Shown: positions 6,835-13,190 of the stretch, piece after piece
Position numbering within the stretch: the stretch's first letter is position 1
How the letters are laid out: each line of letters begins with the position of its first letter
Assembly (NCBI GenBank): GCA_027296185.1
Contig: JAPUJL010000231.1
Location: 1 to 14,210 of the forward strand
DNA length: 14,210 nt
Reading direction: 5' to 3'
Source of the DNA: SAR324 cluster bacterium
GTDB taxonomy: Bacteria; SAR324; JACQKK01
Program-made: the position numbers and the translations under genes
Notes under the pieces: generated by a model
Seen by the model: only the letters and a program-made list of their open reading frames with translations
Database searches by the model: none
Told to the model about the DNA's origin: nothing

Positions 6835-7293
6835 ATGGACGACGAGCGCTTTATGCGCCGGGCGCTTGCACTCGGCGACAAGGTACGAGGCCGCACAGGG
6901 GACAACCCGGCGGTGGGGTGCGTGATCGTCCACGGCGGGCGCATCGTTGCCGAGGGCGCGACGCAGCCTCCCGGCGAGCCCCATGCGGAAGCCATGGCGA
7001 TCCAGGCTGCCGAAGCCGCCGGCGTGCCGATCTCCGAGTGCGGCCTCTACGTGACCCTGGAGCCGTGCGCGTTCCACGGGCGCACACCCCCTTGCTCGGC
7101 GCTCATCGTGGAGAAGCGCCCCCAGCGGGTGGCGATTGCCCTGCGGGATCCGCACCCGCGGGTGGATGGCGCGGGTATCCGGGAAATCCGGGGCGCCGGA
7201 ATCGAGGTGGTGGTGGGGGTGCTGGCGGAGGAGGCGGCGCGGTCGCTGGCCGATTGGATCGACCGCTTTGCCCCGGGGGAAGATTCTGCCTAA
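6835..7293 (+). CDS. ribD: Stand-alone riboflavin deaminase domain (RibD N-terminal part)
   Basis: It deaminates 2,5-diamino-6-ribosylamino-pyrimidinone 5'-phosphate, the second step of riboflavin synthesis. The 152 residues form a complete zinc cytidine-deaminase-like domain: DNPAVGCVIV (23-32), the ligand and acid His50-Ala-Glu52, and zinc cysteines Cys78 in TLEPC and Cys87 in RTPPC. Normal bacterial RibD is about 360 residues with a C-terminal NADPH reductase. Here the protein ends at the domain border (DWIDRFAPGEDSA) with TAA, and no reductase remnant is visible in the following bases. A reductase must be encoded elsewhere if the pathway is complete. The ATG at 6835 gives the usual M-x-x-x-x-F-M-x-x-A-L start; a ribosome site is not obvious. 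It lies 67 bases after the MetX-family gene, with a small hairpin between. Confidence 0.87.
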   Translation: MDDERFMRRALALGDKVRGRTGDNPAVGCVIVHGGRIVAEGATQPPGEPHAEAMAIQAAEAAGVPISECGLYVTLEPCAFHGRTPPCSALIVEKRPQRVAIALRDPHPRVDGAGIREIRGAGIEVVVGVLAEEAARSLADWIDRFAPGEDSA

Positions 7294-7305
7294 GGATAGC
7301 GGTGT

Positions 7306-7323
7306 GGCGCCTGGGTAAGCGCC
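7306..7323 (+). terminator. Weak hairpin after ribD
   Basis: GGCGC and GCGCC pair across an eight-base loop, 12 bases past the ribD stop. It is short and has no T-run. It sits in a gap between convergent genes, where a terminator is expected. Confidence 0.22.
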
Positions 7324-7374
7324 GGATGGTGCGCGACCACGAAGCGGCCGCCCAAACGGGAAGGGGCCCCGCGC

Positions 7375-7575
7375 TTAAGCGACGGTCAGGCGGTCCTTTC
7401 GTCCCGAATCGTCCCGCTTCAGGGTGGAAAAGTCGATTCCCAGCCATTCGCCGAGTCCGCGGAGGCTGGTTTCCAAATGCGCGGGGGGAAAGCGGCTTCC
7501 CGGCTGGCCGTATATCACGAATCGGTACGCGGTGGCGCCGGCTTGCCGGACGCCGAACATCAGGGGTCGCCTCAT
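7375..7575 (-). CDS. Small hypothetical protein (66 aa), uncertain
   Basis: I do not recognise this one. ATG at 7575 has GAGG five bases upstream and gives 66 residues: a beta-like stretch GATAYRFVIYGQ, then an amphipathic segment HLETSLRGLGEWLGIDFSTL and a charged tail. A TTG at 7644 would extend it by 23 residues that include an SIRCEG motif. It has no signal peptide, membrane helix or known motif. The reasonable ribosome site and the lack of any better frame in 7294-7743 are the only support. The C-terminal half of a larger decayed gene is another possibility. Confidence 0.35.
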   Translation of the reverse strand: MRRPLMFGVRQAGATAYRFVIYGQPGSRFPPAHLETSLRGLGEWLGIDFSTLKRDDSGRKDRLTVA

Positions 7576-7743
7576 CGGTCCCTCGCAACGGATGGAATCC
7601 GCACCGATGCCTTCCGGGCCTCGCGGCGGATTCGAGAAATTCAATCGAAGGTAACGCTTCCTAGGCTAAGCAACTGCCATACCATCGGAATTAAACGCCC
7701 TTCGGTAGCGTAAGTTGCGAACGATGGGGGAGCCCGGGGGGCC

Positions 7744-8427
7744 TCACACCCCGTCCCCGGCCTGCGGGGCGATGCACTCGGGGCCTTCGTGGCGGGGGTT
7801 GTTGACGTGGGGGGTGACCGGGATGGCGGTCAGCGCCTCTTCGGGGATGGAGCGGATCAGATCGAGCGCCGGTGCGCTGTGAGTTTGCCCGGTGTCCAGC
7901 CACGCGTCGTAGCGCTCGGGCGGCAGGATCACCGGCATGCGGTCGTGGATGGCCGCCATCCGTTCGTTGGGCGCCATGGTGAGGATGGTGCAGGAATCGA
8001 TCTCGCTGCCCTCCGGCGAACTCCAGCTTTCCCACAGTCCCGCGAAGGCGAACACGCCACCGTCCCCCATGCGGATAAAATAGGGTTGCTTGGGGCCGCC
8101 CGTCTTTTGCCACTCGTAGTATCCGCTCACCGGAACGAGGCAGCGGCGCCGGCGGAATGCGGCGCGGAAGGAGGGCTTCTCCGCGGCGGTTTCGGAGCGG
8201 GCATTGATCGTCCTCCAGGCGAAGGAGGCGTCCTTGGCCCAATTGGGGATGAGCCCCCAGTGCATGAGATCGAAGCGCCGCCCGCCGCCCTCCGGCTCCT
8301 GACGCACCACCCCCACGGGTTGGGTGGGCGCGATGTTGTAGCGGGGCGCGAGCTCCAACTCTTTGCGGAGCTTGAACCAGGCCACCAAATCCTCGGCGCT
8401 GGCGATCAGGCTGTAACGGGCACACAT
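7744..8427 (-). CDS. SRAP-family abasic-site processing protein (YedK/HMCES-like)
   Basis: SRAP proteins form a covalent thiazolidine link between their N-terminal cysteine and abasic sites in single-stranded DNA, protecting replication forks. All hallmark residues are present in 227 residues: Cys2 (exposed after Met removal), Asn75 in INARSET, Glu105 in SGYYEW, and His161 in ERMAAIHDRMPVIL. The middle motif MHWGLIPNWAKD (55-66) is also typical. Length agrees with E. coli YedK (222). The ATG at 8427 is fixed by the need for Cys at position 2; the longer frame upstream overlaps the neighbouring gene and has no family similarity. It follows the DUF4392-MurD fusion by 92 bases on the same strand, so it may share its transcript, but a functional tie to D-glutamate is not evident. 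Despite the old name 'SOS response-associated peptidase', protease activity on other proteins is not established. Confidence 0.93.
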   Translation of the reverse strand: MCARYSLIASAEDLVAWFKLRKELELAPRYNIAPTQPVGVVRQEPEGGGRRFDLMHWGLIPNWAKDASFAWRTINARSETAAEKPSFRAAFRRRRCLVPVSGYYEWQKTGGPKQPYFIRMGDGGVFAFAGLWESWSSPEGSEIDSCTILTMAPNERMAAIHDRMPVILPPERYDAWLDTGQTHSAPALDLIRSIPEEALTAIPVTPHVNNPRHEGPECIAPQAGDGV

Positions 8428-8519
8428 GCTGGCCGTCTCGTCGGAAAAATGTGTGGGCCGAAGTGCCTGCCGGTGCGCACTGCAGGCGCCGGCACGGGTT
8501 CGGCGGAGATCCGGCCGGT

Positions 8520-10235
8520 CTATCCGCCGATCCAGGCGCGGATCGTTTCCGCCGGGAGGCCCTGGGCGAACCCCACCGCCACCGCCGCGAGCAGATTTTC
8601 CGGGTGCTCCGGACTCGCCGTGCCCAACTCGATGGGTTCCCCGCCCAGGTTCGAGAAGATGCGCCCCGCTTCCATCCACACCCCGTAGGGCACCCGGTGC
8701 CACGCGGAAAGGAGCATCGTCCGGCCCCAGCTTTTGTCCACCAGGGGTGCCAGCGCCGGCTCGTCTTCGTTGAGGATCAGTATATCCTCCCCCCGCTGAT
8801 TCATGAAGATGCGGCTCTCGATGCGCAGGTACTCGGCCATGGTGCCGTGGCGCGCGAGACGATGGGGGCGCAGGTTGAGCAGCACGGCGATGGCCGGGCG
8901 GAAGTGGGTTACCGCCTCGAGCTGATAGCTGGATACCGCGACGACCTGAGTTCCGCCGGAATCTTCCGCCGCGAGCAGCGCGGAGAGGGGCTCGCCCTTG
9001 TTGCCGCCCCACTGCACTCGATGGCCGGCCCGCTCGAGCAGATCGGAGATCGCCCGCACCGTGGTCAGCTTCCCTTCGCTGCCCGTCACGGCGATCAGCT
9101 TGGGCGAGGCCAGCTCGCAGGCCAGCTCCAATTCGCTGATCACCGGCACGCCCCGGCCCTGGAGCTGTGCCACGATCTCCGCCCGGGCGGCGATGCCGGG
9201 GCTGGTCACGGCCACTGCGGCGGATTCCAGGAATTCCAGGGTGTGCCCGTCCATTTCCACCGGTACTCCGGAGAGCTCCTCGGGCAGCGTCACCCGCGCC
9301 CGGTCGGAGAGCCGCACCCGGTGCCCGTGCCGCTGGAGCAGCCGTGCGGCGGCGATGCCGGTTCGACCGAGGCCGATCACCGCGACGTCCAGGGGCGTGC
9401 CGGAGCGGAAGGGCGAGGGGCTCACCCGCTGGCGGACGATTTCCAGCAGGGAGATGCTCGTCTCCAGGGGCATGCTGTCCACGGTCGGCTCATTGCGGTG
9501 GCTGATCCCGTCGACGGCTCCCGCCCCGACGACGCAGTGCACCGCCTCCCGTGCGGCCTCCGCGGAGGGCAGCACGTCGCGCCCCGTAACCACGGAGAGT
9601 GCCCCGGCCAGGCCGTAGGCGCCCCAGTTGGAGGTGCCGGCGACGATCACGTAATCGGTGAGCACCGTGCTGGCGATCTTCTCGCCGTGCTGGATGGATT
9701 CCAGGACCTGCCGGAAGACGCGGCCCATGCCGATCTCGTTGCCGCCGTCGCCGATCCCGATCGTGACGATGCCCATCCGCTCGGCTTGCAGGAACCATTC
9801 GTCCAGGGGCTCGTCGTTGGCGTTGAGGTCTTCCCCGCGCATGTTGTAGTAGCGCCCGTTCCGGGAGCGGCCCACCCGCTCCACGGCGATCAGGTGGGAG
9901 GGCTGCCGCCGCTCCAGCAGGTCCGGCTCCCAACCGTGCAGGGGTTGGGTGCCCAGGGCCTCGAAGAGGGGGCGATTGAGGCGGTCGGTGGCGTACTCCA
10001 CCGAAATGCCCAGCGTCGTCAGCGCGTCGCCCAGGGCCTTGGCACCGGGCGGACCGTCCGTTTCCCCCGCGCCTCCGGCGGGAATGAAGAAGCCGCTGAC
10101 GATGAGGACGCGCCGCGCCGACTTGAGGGAAAGCGCCGCCAGCCGCAGGTGATCCCGCCGCACCAGGCCGAAGATGTTCCGCCCGCCGGGATCCTGCGAG
10201 ATCAGGTTCTCGATGGAGGCGATGCGCGGTCGCAT
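8520..10235 (-). CDS. Fusion of a DUF4392 D-glutamate cyclase domain with a truncated, degenerate MurD-like domain
   Basis: This 571-residue protein has two parts. Residues 1-270 are a DUF4392 domain, the catalytic-type part of D-glutamate cyclase (DGLUCY; D-Glu to 5-oxo-D-proline), with FIPAGGAGETDGPPGA (50-65), IGDGGNEIGMG (161-171) and GTSNWGAYGLAGAL (200-213). Residues 282-571 follow MurD: the UDP-binding GLGRTGIAAARLL (288-300), SPGI (345-348), SELELA (367-372), a P-loop, SSYQLE (435-440), RHG and RIF. The C-terminal D-Glu-binding Mur domain is missing; the chain stops just after ENLLAAVAVG. Key ligase residues have changed: GKST is GKLT, ELSS is AVSS, the D-H-L-D motif reads H-R-L-A, and the carbamylated Lys is Glu. 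Catalysis by the Mur part is doubtful. ATG at 10235 is four bases after the DUF1445 stop. A GTG at 10325 would add 30 low-complexity residues inside the upstream gene and is not preferred. Confidence 0.88.
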   Translation of the reverse strand: MRPRIASIENLISQDPGGRNIFGLVRRDHLRLAALSLKSARRVLIVSGFFIPAGGAGETDGPPGAKALGDALTTLGISVEYATDRLNRPLFEALGTQPLHGWEPDLLERRQPSHLIAVERVGRSRNGRYYNMRGEDLNANDEPLDEWFLQAERMGIVTIGIGDGGNEIGMGRVFRQVLESIQHGEKIASTVLTDYVIVAGTSNWGAYGLAGALSVVTGRDVLPSAEAAREAVHCVVGAGAVDGISHRNEPTVDSMPLETSISLLEIVRQRVSPSPFRSGTPLDVAVIGLGRTGIAAARLLQRHGHRVRLSDRARVTLPEELSGVPVEMDGHTLEFLESAAVAVTSPGIAARAEIVAQLQGRGVPVISELELACELASPKLIAVTGSEGKLTTVRAISDLLERAGHRVQWGGNKGEPLSALLAAEDSGGTQVVAVSSYQLEAVTHFRPAIAVLLNLRPHRLARHGTMAEYLRIESRIFMNQRGEDILILNEDEPALAPLVDKSWGRTMLLSAWHRVPYGVWMEAGRIFSNLGGEPIELGTASPEHPENLLAAVAVGFAQGLPAETIRAWIGG

Positions 10236-10239
10236 GGGG

Positions 10240-11058
10240 TCAGGTGATGCGCTCGGTGAACGCCGGGAGCTCGTCCTCCCGCAGGTCGGTGACGAACATG
10301 TGGCCCGGGGCGTGGGTGATGGCAATGGGCAGCTTGGCGCGCAGCAGCGCTTCCTGGGGCGTCACGCCACAGGCCCAGAACACCGGCTGCTCCCCCTCGT
10401 GGATGGGCGTGGGGTCGCCGTAGTCGGGCGCGGAAAGATCCTCGATCCCGATCGCTGCGGGGTCGCCCAGGTGTATCGGCGCCCCGTGCACCTGGGGCAG
10501 CTCGGCGGAAATCAACGCCGCGCGGATGGCGTCCTGGGGCAGGAAGGGGCGCATGGAGACCACCAGGGGACCCTCGAACACGCCCGCGGGACGGCAGGGG
10601 ATGTTGGTGCGGTACATGGAAACGTTGGTGCCCTGCACGAAATTGCGCACCTCGAGACCCGCGCCGATCAGGCGCCAGTCGAAGGTGAAGCTGCAACCCA
10701 ACAGGAACCCCACGAAATCGTCCCGCCACAAATCCGAGACGTCGGTCCGCTCCTCCACCATCTCGCCGTCGCGGAAGACCCGGTAGCGCGGTAGATCGCG
10801 GCTCAGATCGGCGCCGGGAGCCAGCATGCGCGGCTCCGGCGACCCCGGGTCGGTCACTTCCAGCAGCGGGCAGGGCTTGGGGTTGCGCTGGCAGAACAGC
10901 AGGAAATCGAAGGCCGCATCGTGGGGCACGATCACCAGGTTCGCCTGCACGTTCCCCCGGGCGTGGCCGGCGGTGGTGCCGTCGTGGCGCCCCGCGCGGA
11001 TTTCCTCGCGAAATGCGCGGGCGTCCCGGCTCGAATCCTGCGTTGGCGCTATCGGCAT
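10240..11058 (-). CDS. DUF1445 / YcsI-family protein (putative hydro-lyase, D-glutamate cyclase family)
   Basis: The DUF1445 family includes B. subtilis YcsI and the N-terminal part of vertebrate DGLUCY, which interconverts D-glutamate and 5-oxo-D-proline; many members are still annotated only as 'putative hydro-lyase'. The 272 residues match the family length (about 265). Seen in order: HARGNVQANLVIVP (25-38), FLLFCQRNPKPCPLLEVT (45-62), DDFVGFLLGCSFTFD (106-120), an MYRTNIPC segment, VVSMRP, IHLGDPAAIGI, and near the end PVFWACGVTPQEAL and ITHAPGHMFVTD. It is predicted cytosolic. ATG at 11058 is preferred to GTG at 11079 because GGGAAA precedes it and the family starts there. The next gene, with the DUF4392 part, begins four bases after this stop (TGACCCCATG), which suggests translational coupling and a joint enzyme. 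Confidence 0.9.
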   Translation of the reverse strand: MPIAPTQDSSRDARAFREEIRAGRHDGTTAGHARGNVQANLVIVPHDAAFDFLLFCQRNPKPCPLLEVTDPGSPEPRMLAPGADLSRDLPRYRVFRDGEMVEERTDVSDLWRDDFVGFLLGCSFTFDWRLIGAGLEVRNFVQGTNVSMYRTNIPCRPAGVFEGPLVVSMRPFLPQDAIRAALISAELPQVHGAPIHLGDPAAIGIEDLSAPDYGDPTPIHEGEQPVFWACGVTPQEALLRAKLPIAITHAPGHMFVTDLREDELPAFTERIT

Positions 11059-11226
11059 GAAATTTCCCGGTCGAGGCACTGGGTGGCCGCCCCACGCTCC
11101 CGCCGCGGGTTCCCGTCACGGGGCCGGGGCGGCCGAGCCTGCTCCTGTTGTAACCGATTCCCGCCGCCATCTCCAACCCCAAGCCCATCTGCCGAAGGCG
11201 GTGCGGCCGGGAATTCACCGGCAACG

Positions 11227-11255
11227 TTGCTGGCCGCCCATCCCCCCGGTATGAA
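11227..11255 (+). promoter_or_regulatory. Candidate sigma70 promoter of thpR
   Basis: TTGCTG (11227-11232) and TATGAA (11250-11255) are 17 bases apart in the divergent gap between the DUF1445 gene and thpR. Transcription would begin near 11262, about 44 bases before the thpR start. Both boxes are imperfect, but their spacing and place are right. No equally good site was found for the opposite gene. Confidence 0.4.
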
Positions 11256-11295
11256 TGGGGCACCGATGCGGCTACATGGCAGTTCGGCTCGCTGC

Positions 11296-11301
11296 AGGAA
11301 G
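11296..11301 (+). promoter_or_regulatory. Shine-Dalgarno of thpR
   Basis: AGGAAG, with AGGA six bases from the ATG at 11306. It fixes this start against the in-frame ATG at 11255, whose 17 extra residues lie across the candidate promoter and are not conserved-looking. Confidence 0.7.
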
Positions 11302-11305
11302 AACC

Positions 11306-11911
11306 ATGACCCGTTGTTTTGTCGGATTCGAGTTGACCGAGGAGAGCCGCGGCTACTTGCACGAGCGGGTCGCTGCGCTGCACACGGTGCTGCAGAATCA
11401 TGGGCGCTGGCCCCTGCGCACGGTGCGGCCGGAGAACTGGCACGTCACGCTGCTCTTCTTCAACGACCTGACCGGGGACGAGCGCGCGGAGGTTTGGGAG
11501 GCCGTCGAGGCCGGAGCGCGGAACGGCGCGTGGCGCAACCTCGCCTTCGCCTGGAGCGGCCTGACCCTCTGGCCCAACCCGCGGCGCCCCTCGCTGATCT
11601 GTCTCGAGGCCGAACCGTACGCTGCGGCGGCGGACTGGCCGGTGGCGCCCCTGCTGGAGCGAGAGCCCTTCTCGAAGGCGGACGTGCGCCACTTCACGCC
11701 CTACCGCCCCCACGTGACGGCGATCCGCTTCGATCCCCGCTGGCGCCCCCGGCTGAAGGAGGTCTGGGACGACGCGGTGGCGGAGGCCGGGGCCAAGCTG
11801 CCGCCCTTCGATCTCGGCGCGATCGGATTCGACCGTGTCTCGTTCTTCCTCTCGACTTTGTCCGCCGCTCAGCCGGTTTATCCCCGCGAGCGCACCGTTC
11901 CGCTCGAGTAA
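11306..11911 (+). CDS. thpR: RNA 2',3'-cyclic phosphodiesterase (2H family, ThpR/LigT)
   Basis: ThpR opens 2',3'-cyclic phosphate ends of RNA to 2'-phosphates and was first described as a 2'-5' tRNA ligase. The 201-residue length is slightly above the E. coli protein (176). Both catalytic HxT motifs of the 2H phosphoesterase fold are present: His46-Val-Thr48 in NWHVTLLFF and His136-Val-Thr138 in YRPHVTAIRF. The N-terminus MTRCFVGFEL is the typical first beta-strand. It is cytosolic with no signal peptide. A good AGGAAG precedes the ATG. It is the first gene of the rightward group, 162 bases before the gentisate dioxygenase gene, and probably an independent unit because a direct-repeat/hairpin element and a second promoter candidate separate them. 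Confidence 0.92.
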   Translation: MTRCFVGFELTEESRGYLHERVAALHTVLQNHGRWPLRTVRPENWHVTLLFFNDLTGDERAEVWEAVEAGARNGAWRNLAFAWSGLTLWPNPRRPSLICLEAEPYAAAADWPVAPLLEREPFSKADVRHFTPYRPHVTAIRFDPRWRPRLKEVWDDAVAEAGAKLPPFDLGAIGFDRVSFFLSTLSAAQPVYPRERTVPLE

Positions 11912-11919
11912 GCTGGGCG

Positions 11920-11959
11920 AGGGAAGCCGCGTCGGCCGGTGCCGGCCAGGGAAGCCGCG
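11920..11959 (+). repeat. 12-bp direct repeats flanking a perfect hairpin (possible terminator)
   Basis: AGGGAAGCCGCG occurs at 11920-11931 and again at 11948-11959, a 28-base period. Between the copies lies GGCCGG-TG-CCGGCC (11934-11947), a perfect six-base inverted repeat. It begins eight bases after the thpR stop, so the hairpin may help end that transcript, although no T-run follows. The repeat pair has no assigned function. Confidence 0.5.
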
Positions 11960-11964
11960 CCGGG

Positions 11965-11994
11965 TTGACCTGGCTCGTCCAGCCGGACTAGGTT
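11965..11994 (+). promoter_or_regulatory. Candidate promoter of the gentisate dioxygenase gene
   Basis: TTGACC (11965-11970, five of six -35 bases) lies 18 bases before TAGGTT (11989-11994, three of six -10 bases). A start near 12001 would give a leader of about 70 bases before the ATG at 12074. The weak -10 box is typical of regulated promoters but also of chance matches in this GC-rich DNA. Confidence 0.35.
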
Positions 11995-12073
11995 CGGATT
12001 CTCCGGTATGGGCAGGCGTGGGCCGGCACGGGCAGTCATCTGGGGCGTTTCACCTCAACTCGAGCGGCGAGCG

Positions 12074-13141
12074 ATGAACGAACGACCGGGCGATAATCCG
12101 CCGGCGGGCAATTCCGCAGCGCGGCAGGCGTTCTACGACCGCATCGGAACCCTGTCCATGGCACCCCTGTGGGAGTCGTTCCACGACCTGATCACGCCGG
12201 AACCGGTCACCCCTTGCGTGCCCGCCCTCTGGAATTACCGGGAGGTGCGGCCCCATCTGCTCGAATCGGGCGGGCTGATCAGCGCCCAGGAGGCGGAGCG
12301 GCGGGTGCTGATCCTGGAAAACCCCGCGCTGCCGGGCCGCGCGTCGATCACCCATTCTCTCTATGCGGGGTTGCAACTGGTGCTGCCGGGGGAAGTCGCC
12401 CCTTCCCACCGCCATTCTCAGTCGGCGCTGCGGCTGGTGATCGAGGGCTCAGGTGCCTACACGTCGGTCAACGGGGAGCGGACCCTGATGGAAAAGGGAG
12501 ACTTCATCATCACGCCCCCCTGGAGTTGGCACGAGCACGGCAACGACACGGGCGATCCGGTGGTGTGGCTGGACGGGCTCGATATTCCGCTGGTGCGGTT
12601 CTTCGACGCGAGCTTCGTGGAACGCTACGAGGAGGACAGCTTCCCGGAAACCCGGCCGGTGGGCGACAACGTGGCCCGTTACGGCAGCAACATGCGCCCC
12701 GTAGGCTACGAGGCGGTGCCCGCCCGCTCGCCGATGTTCTCGTATCCCTATGTCCGCAGCCGGGAGGCGCTGGAGCGGATGCGCCGCACGGAGGAATGGG
12801 ACCCCCACCACGGGCTGAAGATGGAATTCGTCAATCCGTTGGACGGCGGTCCGGCCATGACGACCATCTCGACCTTTCTCCAGCTGCTTCCGAAAGGGTT
12901 CGCGGCCCTTCCCTACCGCGCCACCGACGGAACGGTCTACACGGCGATCGAGGGCAGCGGGGAGACCGTGATCGGCGGGGAAACCTTCGCCTGGAGCGCC
13001 GATGACGTGTTCGTCGTGCCGGCGTGGGCGCCCCACCACCATCGCGCCGCCGAAGACGCGGTGCTGTTCAGCTTCTCCGACCGGGGCGTGCAACGGAAGC
13101 TGGGGCTGTTCCGCGAATGGAAGGCGGAAGCCCCAGCCTGA
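12074..13141 (+). CDS. Gentisate 1,2-dioxygenase (bicupin)
   Basis: This Fe(II) ring-cleavage enzyme opens gentisate (2,5-dihydroxybenzoate) between C1 and C2 to maleylpyruvate; related members cleave salicylate or 1-hydroxy-2-naphthoate. The 355 residues hold two cupin barrels. The N-terminal barrel has the iron site: His112 and His114 in SHRHSQSALRLVIEGSG and His153 in WSWHEHG, with the 41-residue spacing known for the family. The C-terminal barrel (about 262-335) keeps a cupin shape (TDGTVYTAIEGSGETVIGG) but its metal site is partial, as in relatives. The ATG at 12074 is preferred to 12008 because the extra residues there have no family likeness; the ribosome site is weak. Maleylpyruvate isomerase and fumarylpyruvate hydrolase genes are not in the window. 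A flavin monooxygenase gene follows after 49 bases, probably in the same transcript. Confidence 0.88.
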   Translation: MNERPGDNPPAGNSAARQAFYDRIGTLSMAPLWESFHDLITPEPVTPCVPALWNYREVRPHLLESGGLISAQEAERRVLILENPALPGRASITHSLYAGLQLVLPGEVAPSHRHSQSALRLVIEGSGAYTSVNGERTLMEKGDFIITPPWSWHEHGNDTGDPVVWLDGLDIPLVRFFDASFVERYEEDSFPETRPVGDNVARYGSNMRPVGYEAVPARSPMFSYPYVRSREALERMRRTEEWDPHHGLKMEFVNPLDGGPAMTTISTFLQLLPKGFAALPYRATDGTVYTAIEGSGETVIGGETFAWSADDVFVVPAWAPHHHRAAEDAVLFSFSDRGVQRKLGLFREWKAEAPA

Positions 13142-13177
13142 CCGGCGTATTACAGCGCCGCATCACAGGCGCATCCC

Positions 13178-13182
13178 AGGTG
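13178..13182 (+). promoter_or_regulatory. Shine-Dalgarno of the flavin monooxygenase gene
   Basis: AGGTG lies eight bases before the ATG at 13191. It supports that start and, with the 49-base gap, cotranscription with the gentisate dioxygenase gene. Confidence 0.5.
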
Positions 13183-13190
13183 TCAACCCG

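Noticed and set aside
7294..7374. Frameshifted reductase half of RibD downstream of the deaminase
   Set aside because: No reductase motif appears in any frame after the stop, and only about 80 bases separate ribD from the convergent small ORF.
8428..8519. Remnant of the missing MurD C-terminal domain after the TAG stop
   Set aside because: Only 92 bases separate the stop from the SRAP start, and they show no Mur-like sequence, so the domain is absent and not cut off by a late mutation.
8451..10247. 598-codon open frame on the plus strand
   Set aside because: It is antisense to the DUF4392-MurD gene. Its translation has no recognisable motif, while the minus strand shows two clear families. 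Long antisense frames are common in GC-rich coding DNA.
10236..10325. N-terminal extension of the DUF4392-MurD protein from GTG at 10325
   Set aside because: The 30 residues are Ser/Pro/Arg-rich, lie wholly inside the DUF1445 gene and do not look like the family. ATG at 10235 fits a coupled start.
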